Of a stretch of DNA of 64,000 bases, positions 31,257 through 43,630 are shown piece after piece (position 1 is the first letter of the stretch; each line of letters begins with the position of its first letter). Below the pieces are notes generated by a model. That model saw only the letters and a program-made list of their open reading frames with translations, ran no database searches and was not told the DNA's origin. Both the position numbers and the translations under genes were made by a program. Origin of the DNA: Bromus sterilis (taxonomy: Eukaryota; Streptophyta; Magnoliopsida; Poales; Poaceae). The stretch lies in NCBI GenBank assembly GCA_950022295.1, contig OX465597.1, positions 180,418,516 through 180,482,515 of the forward strand, in the 5' to 3' direction.

Positions 31257-32427
31257 GCAAGCAAACCCCCTTTGTTCATGTCGATAAAAACCTAGTTCCC
31301 TCTCATTCTCGCTTATGCATGTTTAGGAGCTCACCATGATACGTTCTTCCGCATAGATGAACCCATTCCGATGCATGACCTATCATTTTGTCACAGTAGT
31401 AAGCAAACCAAAATCCTAGCAGATCTAGGAGTTTAATGTAGATCATGTGGCCCCTGCAACTATTACTGCTTATTGCTGCTTAGTGTTACAATGAGGTTAC
31501 TTTGTTGTAAGTCGGGATGGTAACGATCATGATGATGCTGGTGTTAACGTGTAGGTGAACTTGATCTAAACAAGGTGAACGATGAGAGGTTGTGTAGGAG
31601 TACACAGTGGGTTGTCTCGTTGAACATCGCCTTAAGCCCAAGTTCTCGTATGGTAATCCAAGACAAAGTGTTCAACCACACATTGGGCCCACTGACCCCT
31701 CTCGGCCTATTACCTCAATCTGTGTTGACGTCCAAGAGTCACACTAGTTCGGGCCTTCCATTTGGCATATGCATAGAAAAAGAGTGAGTGAAATGTTGCA
31801 TCATTTAGATATGTGGGTGGATCTGTGAGACAGTGAAACCATCTCCGGATGGCGTCTTGGTTGCCTACATTTTCTGAGTCCGTATCGTTGATCCATCCGG
31901 ACTCTCGAGCGGAGCTACTCAGATAGTCGACTCCTAGAATAGACCGGTTGTGAGCGAATTGTCGTGGTGAACATACTCGCTGGCACCCCTTGAATGGTGA
32001 CGAGTACTTGGCGATTAATGATGGTCATGTGTGTGTATTTTACACCCCTGCAGGGTTAACAAAACTATTCTAATAGCCGCGTCAGTGGTCATGGACTACT
32101 TGGAGATCTATGCTTGATTATTAGAAAACTTCAACGGTTACTCTAAAACTTGACAAGATAAGTGTGAGTGCAATCGTTTTCTTTCTCGTGGGAAGTCGAG
32201 GAAGGATCCATAGTGGTGTATTTTTTGGGAGACTTGGATAGTTGGACTCGAGTATGCTCTTATCTCATTCTGGTAATCGTAGTCAGGATTATCCAATCAA
32301 AGCTGGCACTTCTGCATTACAAACCCCACCTTCCTTTACCTTGATACCTGAGCATGAGTAGTATAGTTCTGATGTAAGTCTTGCTCAGTACGACTTTGTA
32401 CTCATGTTTGCTTATTTTATGTTTTAG

Positions 32428-32480
32428 ATGAAACCCCCTGACCCCGTGGAGGCTTCTTCGTGGATCTCGATGTGGACTAA
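32428..32480 (+). other. T LTR micro-ORF, 3' part
   Basis: Behind a good acceptor (TTATGTTTTAG|ATGAAA) the phase-1 frame reads DETP, one in-frame TGA, then PRGGFFVDLDVD and TAA at 32478-32480. GGFFVDL resembles GRYFVEV at the same place in the F LTR. The TGA means this copy is disabled. Confidence 0.38.
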
Positions 32481-33303
32481 GATAGTGTAGTCCCAGACAG
32501 TAATCTGGTCCCTCGTGGAAGGGGTATGTATGTTTCTATAAGGCTTCTCTAAGCCATTTGTTAAACTTGTCTGTACTCAGACCTAATTTTCTTTCGTTGT
32601 TTGATGTAATGTTGGATCATAGTCATATGATCTTTGTGTGTAGTCTATCTATGTCTGCTCTGTTTTTTGTGTGTCATAGGCTTCTTTGTGTGTAGTCTAT
32701 TTATGGCTGCTCTATCTATGCACGGATCATAGTCATACATGTTCGTGCAATAAAGATTTATATTTTGTAGAGTTCATGTGATGAGTACCTGCTGTTTACA
32801 CTAGACATGTATGCTGCGTGTATGGTTAGAACGTGCATGTCTTAGTGTGGGGTTCGATAGCTTAGTTGTGTTCTCGCCGGCGGTCTTTCATACACCAAGT
32901 GGCCCTTAGATGTGCGCATCTTGGGGCACCGCGTTGCGATTTCTCGTGACTCTGTCACGTGGCACACTTTTTTGTATGATTGAGCCCGCCCGAGACCCTG
33001 ACTAAGTGATCGGGCTGGAGTATGTTTATGTAGTGTTATAATTCAATCGATAATATGGTTGAGGCTACTTGTCTATGAGTATGTGATTTCACCACCCATA
33101 ATCATTTAGACTTGTGAGTGGACGATGAGGACCCATCTCAGTTGATCATCCGGGCCTGGATGGGATGCCCTTCACGTTCGAGCTTTCCGAGAGTGTCTTG
33201 TGCTTGGACTTGTCTGCTTAGATAAGTGGGTACGGCTCTCGGCTCTCCATATGATTGAGTTGTGACTGGAATTACATATGCATATTCCGGGTCCCGACAG
33301 ACT

Positions 33304-33315
33304 TGGTATCGGAGC
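33304..33315 (+). other. T primer-binding site
   Basis: TGGTATCGGAGC, the tRNA-Met complement with one change (A to G), four bases after the LTR end. Confidence 0.85.
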
Positions 33316-33619
33316 AGAACTGTCTGTAGGATTATCAAACCTTGGTCGAAGTCGAGTCTAGCATTCTATAGTTATATAGTTACTTGGGTACAAAGGGAAC
33401 AATGTAAGGCTTATTTTTCTCCTTACCCTCATCGATCTAAGCTCTGAGTCACCCTCATCTTTTCTACGGGAAGATAGGACTAGGCTCATCTATGTCCTTA
33501 CTAGAACATCTCGTTGATTGCTTCTTTGTAGCCGTAGGACTGTTGTGGTCTTCTGAGTCATCATTCCCTACTATTTCTTAGGAAGTGATGACCGTTATCT
33601 TTGAGGTTGTCTCATTTTT
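33316..33619 (+). other. T leader, left part
   Basis: About 300 non-coding bases between primer site and the H insertion. The last five (TTTTT, 33615-33619) are the target copy for H. The leader resumes at 60751. Confidence 0.7.
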
Positions 33620-34870
33620 TGTAAGAGAAAATTTTTGCCCCCATGTGTTTTGGATAATTTTCAACAAGACAGTAGAGGAACTAACAATGTTTCCAGTATA
33701 AACAGTTGATTAGGTTCCTGAAGGACGAGTAAGGTGATAAAGCTTCTAGGACGATTTTAAAAGTTATCGAAGAATTACCTTCGGAGTGAAGCTTAATCAC
33801 GGAGGATGACCCCTAAAAATGATGGTTCACTGAAGCTCAACTCATCAATTGAAATGAAGAAGACGGCGCAAGACTTAGATGTTTTTGTGTAGTTCTTTTT
33901 CTGTTCTTTGAGTCATAGGAAAAACCGTACTATCAAGAGGGGTTTAGTTTATAGACACCGAAGATATTGTGAAATTTCTCAGATCAAATCTAAACCAAGT
34001 GAGAAGCCAGAGTGAAGAAATCTCATGTGCACTGAGTTAAGTTTCGGTAGCAAAGACTTCGTTCTTTGGCTTCCGAAGCAGAACTAAGTCCGCGAGTCAT
34101 CTTTACTTGTTCCGCAAGTAAAGTTGCGCATTGATGACTAATCCGACCGTTGTGGACACGTGTCAAGCTGTCACTTCGGCTGAAATCAGTCATTTCGCAC
34201 CTCGGGATCGCCAACTATAAGTACGCCGCCCCACCTCAATTTTCGGGTGGCTGCTCTAAGATTATTCCTGAGAGAGACTGAAGAGAGCATCCCAAGAACG
34301 CCTTTAAAGCAAAACCCAAAGGCCAGACCACCGAATCCTAAGTCCCGTTGATTTGAGTAGATTCGCTATGACTTAGGTGAAAGCTTGCTAACCCTTTCTA
34401 TCTTGGAGAACTGCAATTCTCCTAGACGGCTAGAGTGTCGTCTTCAGAGAGCGAAGAGTAATTGTCGCCTCAAAGTTCAAGTCTGTCAAAGGTTTCGGAG
34501 ATTTCCTTGATAATCTACCCCTAGTCAATACTGGCCAAGTTCAAGGAGATTGGTCCAGTGGAGCAACGGACGGAGAGATTTTTGCTCCAGGTGTTCAATC
34601 ACCAGTCCCTCCAACTAGGCGTAGCACTTTGCAGAGCGTGAACTGGTCGAACAAACATCACGGAGTCAAGAGTTTGTTTTACTTCAAGCAATTACTTTCC
34701 GCATTGCCTTTGCTTCCAGTTAAGCTTCAACATGTTGTGATTCACTGTGTTTAGTTTTGCTAGTAGTTTTGCTTCCGAGTTACTTGTTTCTGCTATCCTT
34801 TTCTGCTGAGTTTATGCTTCACTTCAAATCATTAACCCCCTCCCCCTCTGATCACATACTTGGAATTTAA
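33620..34870 (+). repeat. H 5' LTR
   Basis: Opens TGTAAGAG and ends TTGGAATTTAA, where the 3' copy has TTGGAATTTCA; the terminal CA has mutated. The primer site follows two bases later. The short minus-strand ORF at 34023-34214 recurs in the other LTR but has no family resemblance. Confidence 0.92.
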
Positions 34871-34872
34871 AT

Positions 34873-34884
34873 TGGTATCAGAGC
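34873..34884 (+). other. H primer-binding site
   Basis: TGGTATCAGAGC, complementary to initiator tRNA-Met, as usual in Copia elements. Confidence 0.92.
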
Positions 34885-34919
34885 AAGGCACTCCCTACAC
34901 TCTATGTGTTTTTGATTAA

Positions 34920-36251
34920 CCTCTTGGAGTGTTTTCAAGTATGTCCAGAATGGAGTCACAATCAAGGACAAGAAGGCCATCACTCCTGAAGAAGAAAAAC
35001 TGATGGATCTTGATTCTGAAGTTTGGGTATTCATCACAAATCATTTGACTCCAGAGAACTATCATGAAGTGAAGAATATCCCCTCCGCCAAAGGTGTCTG
35101 GGACTATCTTGGAGAAGGAGTATCCATTCAGAAAGATGCCAGAATTGACACCCTCCGAAGCAAATTCTATCGATTCAAGAGAAACGATGGCGAGAAAGTC
35201 AACTCCATCTACAACAGACTCACTGCTATCTCAAATGAGCTGATTTCCCTCGGCGCTGAAGAAATCACCCCTCACATGGTGGTGAGAACTTTGCTTCGCT
35301 CATTGGATGATTCTTTCGATCACATTGTGCTGATGATCAAGGAATGGACTAATTTAAGAAAACTTGTTCCTGCTGATATTCTGGAGAGACTCAATACCTT
35401 TGAGATGGAAGAAGAAGAGAAGCGAGATATAAATGGTTCTCGAAGAAGGTCTCATGCTCTAAAAGCAAAAGCTTCACGTCACTCCTCACGCGAAGTCAGT
35501 TCTACTTCCGGTGTTGAGTCAGATGATCCTGCAAGCATAGGGAAGGACTTGGCATTGATCATGAGACGGTTCAACCGCTTCCAAAGAAAAGGTTTTTCAT
35601 CACATAAGAAGAATTACTCTTCTAGACACTCAAAGAAATTCTTCTCACCGTTCATCCTCTCGAAGCTCTCCATCGAAGGACTACTGCTGCTACAAGTGCA
35701 AGAAACCAGGACATTACATTGCTGACTGCCCATTGTGGGAAGCTGAAAACAAAGCAAAGCATTCACTCAGATATTTCTCAAGAAAGTCTCACAAATCCTC
35801 CAGAAGCTATGAGTCAAAGAGACAGGATTCCAGCTCAAGAAGAGACACGAAGAAAGATTCTGATGATGACAAGAAAAAGAAGTATCACAAGAAGCGTGAG
35901 AGTTCTTCTTCGAAGACACACTCGTCTCGGCGAAGCAATTCTCATCGTGCCATGGCCTATCTGGGTAAAGAGATGAACTCTGAAGAAGAAGCCTCTGGGT
36001 CCGAAGCAGAATCAGGCTCAAGATCAGCGTCTGGATCCGAGTCTGATGGTGTTGCTCACTTGGCATTTGCTTCGGCCGGTGATTCGAGCTCATTCTTCAC
36101 CAACAATTGCAGTGAAGATGAAACTCCTGCATACTGCTTTATGGACAAGGAAAAGGTATCTTCGTCCAAAGATACCTATAATACTTCTGATTGTTCTTCA
36201 TATGACAGTGACTCAAAGATAAGCTATGCTAAACTTGCTAAAATTTCTTAA
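34920..36251 (+). pseudogene. gag: H gag (UBN2-type capsid, zinc knuckle, acidic tail), broken
   Basis: Copia-type gag is readable from about 34940 (EEEKLMDLDSEVWVFITNHL, AKGVWDYLGEG, DTLRSKFYRFK, HMVVRTLLRSL). The first part of the domain that normally precedes it is missing, with only a short spacer to the primer site. A frame change near 35660-35690 leads to the knuckle CYKCKKPGHYIADC. The rest is Ser/Arg/Lys-rich (SSRRDTKKDSDDDKKKK), then acidic (EEEASGSEAESGS), and stops at 36249-36251. A long, Ser-rich gag is characteristic of Sireviruses. Confidence 0.88.
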
Positions 36252-37128
36252 ATCCAACAAGATGAACTTGATTCGCTAAGCGAAACTATTAAGAAATCAG
36301 AGACCCTGTTGATCGATGAGATAGAGAAAGGTCAAACTTTAACTAATGAGCATGCTGCTCTGAAGGAGAAGTTTGAAGAACTATCCTCTCGGCATGATCT
36401 TCTTTCAGTTGATTATGAGAAGCTCACCTATGAATTTCTTCAGAGGAAAATGGCTTTCGAAAAACTGAAGAGGCTCATGAAGAGTTGGAAAATGCCAATC
36501 TTGTTTGGAAAGAAGAAAAACTAATTCTAAACTTGTTTGGAAAGAAGAAAAACTAATTCTAAAGGCAAAGCACATATTTTTTTTGATTATACTAATGCCT
36601 CAGATGAGGAAAAGTCTACTGTTACCGACGAACTCCTCGGGTTGAAAGATTTGTTAGAAACAAGACTATTCAAAAGTGTCCAGGGACACCGGCACCTTTG
36701 TGATATCCTGAAGAAGGCACTCCTTCACAAGAATCTTAGGAACAAAGGTTTTGGCTTTGAAAGGAAGCTAAACCCTGATGGCACTTACTGGGAATCTAAG
36801 CAGTACCCAAAAACTGTATGGGTCCTAGCGAAGGATAATACTATAGATATTACTAATCTTTCAGGTTATAACTGCAAAATTGATAAGGCTATTGTCGATG
36901 AATCACTTGATTATGACTACAAGCTTTTCAAGAACCAGGAAGGAAAGGTTTCGGCCGAATACATTGGTGCCCCTCCAGAGAATGGTTTCTATAAGAGACA
37001 ATTTTTGGTGCGCAAGTCACTTGTTGAGAAATTGCCTGCTAACCATTCTATGCAGGGAAAGTCGTCAGTACCACCGAAACACTTCTATTCTCTCAAGGAG
37101 AGAAATGATTCACTTTTGCCCTAATCAA
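36252..37128 (+). pseudogene. H gag-protease linker, coiled coil, frame broken
   Basis: The frame continues past the stop at 36249 with a heptad-rich segment (LDSLSETIKKSETLLIDEIE ... EKFEELSSRHDLLSVDYEKL), a probable coiled coil. At 36500-36563 a 32-base unit is present twice in tandem; 32 is not a multiple of three and the frame is lost there. Downstream GFGFERKLNPDGTYWESKQY is readable to a stop at about 37122. A region of this kind between gag and protease is usual in Sireviruses. Confidence 0.75.
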
Positions 37129-37474
37129 ATTTTCCTCAATAGGAATACTATCGCATTGGTCATTACACTTATCGACAGCATGACAATAATGATAAGATTG
37201 AATATGCTCATTCCTATCCTAGCCCTTCGCTGAGGAATTACATTTATGGTGTACTTGATGGACCCCTAGGCAATATAACCCTTACCTTCGGTGATAACAA
37301 CAAGGGTAAAGTCTTAGGTTTGGGTAAGGTTGCCATATCGAAAGATAAGCATATTGACAAAGTTATGCTTGTTCAATCACTTGGTTATAATATCATGTCT
37401 ATTTCAAAGTTATGCAATATGGGTATGCTTGTTCTATTTTGTGCTTCGCGTTGTGTTGTATTTTCACAGGATGA
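37129..37474 (+). pseudogene. pol: H protease, active site missing, cut by G
   Basis: The flap and C-terminal part are recognisable (LTFGDNNKGKVLGLGKVAI, MSISKLCNMG). The expected catalytic segment D-S-G-C with the following His-Met is absent: the sequence passes from VLD straight to GPLGNITLTFGDN, consistent with a small internal deletion. Element G interrupts at 37474, after GATGA. Confidence 0.75.
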
Positions 37475-38052
37475 TGATACGGTGAGGATAGTTCTCTCAC
37501 TTCTCATTGGTTACCCCAAGTGGAAGGTGAGATATAGCGTAGCAGCAAATTTCCCTCAGTGAAGATACCAAGGTTTGTCTCTAGTAGGACTCATAGAAAT
37601 ACAAGGTGACAACGGCGCCAGAAATTACTTCGGGCTAACGGCGTCAGAAATTGGGCGGTTGTCAGGACCAGCACAGAGAAACAAATAACTTTGCTCCCAA
37701 CGAGTACAGAGGAGTTGTCAATTCCTACGGCCTTGTTGTTTACAAAGGATCAACACAAGACATAATAGTGCAACTGAAAGTAAGAACTGAAAATAAATTG
37801 AAGGTGTAAACAATGGTGTGAATATGGACCGGGGTCCCGTGATGTTCACTAGTGATGTCTCTCTTCCAAAAGACGATAAAAGTGCTAGCGAGGTAAACAA
37901 ATCACAGCTGGGCAATTGACAGGATTATATCGCACCGCAATGCTAACTATGCTACAAAAGAAAGGAAAAGGCTCAAAAGCAATGGGCAGTACGCCAAGAT
38001 AAGTAGACTGAAATCCATCTGCATCTACTACGAATCATCCACCTTGAGATAT

Positions 38053-41000
38053 TGTAACAGCCCAGATTTCACAAAAATAAAAAATTTAGTTTTCGGTGTG
38101 AATTGTTTGATTGTCTGATTTGTTTGCGGTGTTTGCATCCCCGATTTATCAGTCCGCGATTATTTTCCCCCTCTTATCCCATACCGGACGGAGACCGACC
38201 CTTGCCACCCTGACACTCGACCTTTGCGACACCGGGTTTTCACCCGAGAACTGTCGCAACCGGCTCAAGACCAGCCGCAGCCAACGGAACGAAAAACCCC
38301 GTTTAATAAGTAAACGGGGTATTTTTATAGCGCGCTGGAAAATATTCTCGAAAAGGTTCTCGCGCGAGGTGAACGCCGCTGGCTCGACGCGCTGATCGCG
38401 CAGTTCAAAGTTTTACCCGAATCGGAGGTCCTGCGGACACCCGGCGGTTAGAAATGTAAGCCCCGCGCGTGAGGGAGAAAAGCTGGGGATGTTTTTGCAA
38501 TCTGCCAGCCACCTGGGCTATATAATGACCACCACAATCCAACCCCTTTCTAGGGTTTCCGTAGCCTAAATTTTGCAGCCACCCCCCTCACAATAGCCCC
38601 AATTTTTGCATTTTCCCATTTTTCTAGCAAACCCTAGACCCATCTGATCTGGACCGTCAGATCCGGAGATCCGACGGCCCAGATCGCACCGAGACTCCAC
38701 CTCTCTCCTCTCTCCTCTCCACCGTGCGCCCGTGCATTGCACCGCGCCACCGCCGCGCGCCGGCAAGATGTGCCGCCGCCGTCCGCCACCCGGTGACCGT
38801 CGCGGGCCTGTCCTTCTCTCATCTCCACCTGCCTCTCCTCTCCTCACCTCCTTCGTCGTCCTTGCAGGCGGGCGCCGCCGCGCCGACTCCTCCATAGCCG
38901 GCCGAGCCAAGCAAGGGCCGAGCTCGTCGGTGGCCACCTTTCCCCCCACGCCGGCGGCTACTTCGGGCTCGGATCCGCCGCCCCACAAGCCGTGCCGCCC
39001 CCTGGAACCACGCCTGCGCCGGATCTGGCGAGACCGAGCCGGCAGCCACCAGCCGTCGCCGCCGGTGACCACCGGGTCGAGGCCGACGCCACCCGACCGG
39101 CTCGCATCCGCACGTGGGCCAGAGCGCCCCCAAGGCCCACCGAGCAGGCCAACCCAGTGGTCTCTCCAGCGCCATGGGCGAGCCGCATCGCGCCTCCCCT
39201 GTCCAGCGCCTCATGGGCCGAGCCCATTGGTGAGGCCCTGCCCTCTTTTTTTCCTTATGTTTTTTTTCTTTTTTTCGTATTTTGGTAAGTTTGTAAATAC
39301 TTGCTGCTGATTCCATTCGGCGACGATAATTGTGAGTAATCTGTAGCCCGGATGACGTTGCGCCCAAAATAAAAATTGTTTAGAATTGTGTGTACTTCAG
39401 TTCATCTTTTTTGAGCATTTTGATTTGAGGCCATCTTGTTGTTTTTAATCACAGTTGAAGTGGGCATCAGACTGTTAACTGCTATTATTTTCTGTTAGTG
39501 TGCTGCTGCTGTTATTTTATTGCAAGTTTGATTGATGATTGTGTCATATCCATGAGGCATATTGCATTGATTCTTGTTCCATACTGTTAAGTATCATGTC
39601 TAATTCAATTCTATGCATTCACATGTCATTTTTGCGTGTTGCATGATGTTTGTTTCATCACCCAAAGTAGCTACCCTGCTGTTAGTGTGCTGCTGTTAAT
39701 ATAAAGTTGCAACTTTGCTGCATTGTATCTTTTTAACCGTGCATCCTATTGAGCATTGCAATATGTCATTTTGATCTATGCCATGTCTACTTCCATTATA
39801 TGTATTGCATTGTCATGTTTATATTCGTGGTCATAGTTATGTTTAGCTCCAAAGTTGCTATCCTGCTGTTGTTGACAGTCACCTCTGTTTTTCACGAAGT
39901 CTGTAACTTTCCGATGCCATGTTGCTTGCTCATTATCTTTTGATCTGTGATGCCTATGACCATGATTCTTGTTTGTACCTAATCACCATCATGTCTACTT
40001 CATGCTCATATATTGCTATTTTATGTTGCTGCACTTTTTCATATAGTTTTTCTCCTGTTTATACAGCATGAAAATAAAAGTTTCTGCCCTATTTTCCTGA
40101 TTTTCACCAAGTCCTAGACTAGTAATGTTTTATATCATTTTGCTTGGGCTATAATTAATTGTTCATGATGCCTATTTGCATGATTCTTTTTTCCATGCCT
40201 TCCCTGCCATGTCTACTTTAGTTTCATATCATTTGTGAGCATGTTTGCATTCGTTATCCTATTTATGCATTGCTCTAAAGTGTGCTTCCTGATGTTGGCA
40301 GATTGTGTTCCAAACTTGTTTTGCTTATATCTTTTTAACCGTAACTCCGTCTGGAGTGTTCTTTATATGTAACTTGATTAGTTTTTCGTGTACTTTGTGT
40401 TTATTCTATTGTTTGCTGTCGTTAACCAACCTAAAATATTGTTTAGGGAAGAACAGTACCAAATGCAATAATTATCATGGGGTCCGTAATAGTTGTCATG
40501 TATAGGTTTTACCCCCCCACTTAAAGTGACTAGATTAGATAGTTTATTTATGCTTCACCTCTTGCCATGATTGTGTGATATGCCATGCTTGAGTGAGATG
40601 CCATGTTAATAACCTCTGCTCATCTTGTGTAGCTAAATAACTTGAACCATTCTAAATGTGTGGTATCGTCGTGTGTGATGAGTACTCCACTTAACCTGTT
40701 AGTAACCGCTCTCGACGATAGATGCGATACCGTGGTGCATTGTCTCGTGTTTCCTTATTGTTGATTCTTGCTCGTGATTGCTTCGTAGTAATAGATGCTT
40801 GCTCGTCAATTGTCTTTTCCAGTGTTTCCTTCTTGTGTGCTTCCGCGGGTACCTCTCGGAGACGATGCGAGCTTGTGATCGAGTACACCTTTGGTTTCGT
40901 CTTCTCATCAGGTAAGGGGGAGCATATATCATGCTTATAACTATCAGCTCACTCGCGCCTAGGTGTAGGATAGAATGATTGCTTGATCCTACCACTTCAT

Positions 41001-42546
41001 ATTCATGCCTCTCAAATAAACCCAAATAGCCATGTCCTCCACATCCCAGCAAACCTTGTTCGGCTATGTTACTTTTGCAAGCTGCTCAGCCACTGCTTTG
41101 TATGCATGCTAGGATGTTATCAACTTTTATCCTGTTACTCCTTGGATTGGGCTATCACATTATTATATTGTTGTGGATGATATGATTATTATAATTGTTG
41201 ACTATATTTGATGAAGGATGGAAGGTCTAGGCTATCCCGCCCCGACGTTTTGTTCCATTCGAGTCACCTAGGACCCGAGTTCTGGGTATTGGTTTTAAGA
41301 CTGAGTGTGCCTAACCGCGTGTGGGAATTTATGGGGTCCCCTTTTCTTACCTAACTAGCTTCAAACATTTCTAGTGGTGGCCCAAGCTGATTTACCATTT
41401 GAAACCGTGTGTGTTTCTGTTGGGTCGCTCCTGGCATATATTCTTTAAACCAACCTGGACCAGTAAGGACATGGTTCCTTTCTGGCCCATCATGACCGGC
41501 CGATGACCCGGTCTCATGTGAGATCAACCGGCAATCCAAACCTGGAATCATACGGTAGAGACCAGATCGAGAGCGCGGCCGACTCCTGAGCTTGATGTCG
41601 ACTCACCGGGGGCCACCCGGATTTGTTCGTTGATAGCTAGAGGGACCTGTCGTTTCCGATCTCTTGGAACTAAATCATAAAATGGTTGCCTGTGATGGGT
41701 AGCAACTGAGAGAGATGGGCGTGTGTGCGGGGCCTTGTAATGGGCAGTTGTTACACCCCTGCAGGGTTAAATATTTTTGAGAAGCCGTGTCCACGGTTAT
41801 GGATGACTTGAGACCTACTCCTTGTTCATAGACAACAACAACTGAGATAATCCTAATAACTTGATCAACGTGTGTGTGTGTGTGTGTGCGCCTTGATTGC
41901 TTCTTCTTCGTCGGGATGCGAAGAGGAGGACAAGGATAGGATAGGTGTTATGCTTGCGTAAGTAGTTGATAGCAAGACTTGTTGGAGGCGATTCCTCATC
42001 GAATACTTGATTCTCATCTTACTCTACAATAGACCATTAGCCACTCACATATTGCTAGTGCGTCTGCAACCTCACCACTACCCCCATCTTACCCGTGAAA
42101 GTTAGTTACAAGACTTTTCATATATTCTCACCCCTTTCTTTTCTTTTCCCTTTTATGTTTTGCCAGATCGGCCGCTGCAATTTATTACTACCTCAACTCT
42201 TCTTCTGGACGTCTTCGTGGAGACTCGACGACGACTAGTTAGGGGGATCCCGGCGGAGAGCGTGGACCCGTGTGTTTACGGGAATGGTGTGTTTTACCTT
42301 TGCCACTAGGCATTTGAATGTAGTCTGTACTCAGACATGTATCTTCCGTTGATGTAATGTAATAAGGCAGTTGTATGCCGATTTTATGAGATATTGTATC
42401 CATGTAGCTGTAATGTTGTGATATCCTGTTGGAAATCCGGGGCATATGGCAGTGTCATATGTCGCGGTGGGACCGATATGTGCTTCGTCCCAGGATCTGG
42501 ATGGAAACATCTAGATCTGGAATAGTACCTCATATCAGGCCTTGTA
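38053..42546 (+). mobile_element. Tekay-type solo LTR (4.5 kb)
   Basis: Opens TGTAACAGCCC and ends GGCCTTGTA (the family's final TTACA has decayed). The target duplication GATAT is perfect (38048-38052, 42547-42551), and the uninterrupted right LTR of G shows the empty site GAGATATCTATG. Features: TATATAA (38519-38525), GC-rich leader ending in donor ATTG|GTGAGG (39230), donor CAG|GTAAGG (40911), acceptor TTTTGCCAG (ends 42166), palindrome CCCTGCAGGG (41757-41766), and a 19-base GT repeat at 41870-41888. Related to 20810-24650. Confidence 0.92.
41870..41888. repeat. GT dinucleotide repeat
   Basis: Nineteen bases of alternating G and T in the solo LTR. The equivalent site in the 20810 LTR has only CGTGTGTGTGCC, so the repeat expanded in this copy. 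Confidence 0.85.
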
Positions 42547-43630
42547 GATATCTATCCAGAACATCTCGCTGGTTTTAAGTTGCGAATCCCACCCAAAGTG
42601 TAAACTCAAAGCAACAGACAACTGCATTAAAAGACCTGTGCGTAAAGTAAACAATCCTTGCACCCGCAGGTACAAGCACCGTTGTTTTATCCCTAGCGGC
42701 AACAGCACATCCCCTAGTCTCATGTTTCTGTCACTCAAGCTACACATCAAGGGGTTGAACCCACAATCAAGCATACCGCTCCCTCTTGGAGTTGCAACAA
42801 ATCACTTGGCCAAAGTAAAATACAGGAACGCAGAACATGCAAGAATTTACTAAAGAACACAAATATAAAAGAGAACCAAATATATTACTCATCACAATCT
42901 GAACATAATCTCATAATCCATCAGATCCCAGCAAACTCAGCATAGCAACACAGAAAATTACAAAAGTTCCTCGATCATGTGAGGCAGCTCACGAGGTCTC
43001 AAAAGTGAAAGCACAAAGAGGGGAGGAGTACATCACATAGCTATTGGTCATGGACCCATGGTCCAAGGGGAACTACTCACGGCACATCCGGGAGGCGTCC
43101 ATGGCGATGGATGGTCTCCCGGAGGGGATTCCTCCTTCCGGAAGGGTGCCGGGGCAGCTTCTCCTGGAAGCTCCGATCTTGAAACAGCGGCGGCTGAACA
43201 GAGAGGAGAACGGGAATAGAAGATCGCTCTTAGGGGTTTCCGTCACGGGGGGTATATATAGGCCAAAGGGGGCACCGAGAGGGGCCATAGGGCAGCCAGG
43301 AGGCCTCCTGGCGCGGCCTAGGGTGGGGCCGGGCCAGGGACCCTCTTGGGTCCCTGGTGGGTTCACCCCTTTCCTTCCTTGGTGATTCGGGAAGCTTCCG
43401 GGTCGCTGATTTTTTATACAATTTTTCCGGGATTTATTTGGAACTTTTAATGGACGGAAAACCTGAAATAAAAAAACAGCAGAAAACAGGAACTGGCAAG
43501 TGGGTGCACTGAGTTAATAGGTTAGTCCAAATATGCTCGAAAGTGTATGAAAGTTCAAGCAAAACATGGCAAGGTCACACAAAACATGCATGGAGCAAGC
43601 AGAAATTATAGATATGTTTGGGACATATCA

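Larger units (their letters stand above)
29588..33299 (+). repeat. T 5' LTR (3.7 kb)
   Basis: Opens TGTCACAACCCC and ends GGGTCCCGACA, four bases before the primer site. It has a GC-rich leader-like block (about 30040-30650), a split acidic micro-ORF (to 31256, then 32428-32480), and the palindrome CCCTGCAGGG at 32046-32055 in the conserved block. ORFs of 100-230 codons in the GC-rich block appear on both strands and are not credible genes. Confidence 0.88.
37475..43630 (-). repeat. G 3' LTR, split by a Tekay solo LTR
   Basis: On the minus strand it runs from TGATATGTCCC (43630) to ...ACCGTATCA (37475). Removing 38053-42546 and one GATAT leaves about 1.66 kb, matching the other LTR. TATATATA on the minus strand is at 43253-43260, next to the GC-rich AGGCCTCCTGG stretch. 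Confidence 0.9.

Noticed and set aside
35767..36093. 108-codon minus-strand ORF
   Set aside because: Antisense shadow of the Ser/Arg-rich gag tail of H.
38566..39367. ORFs of 168-192 codons on both strands
   Set aside because: Same GC-rich leader artefact, in the 38053 solo LTR.
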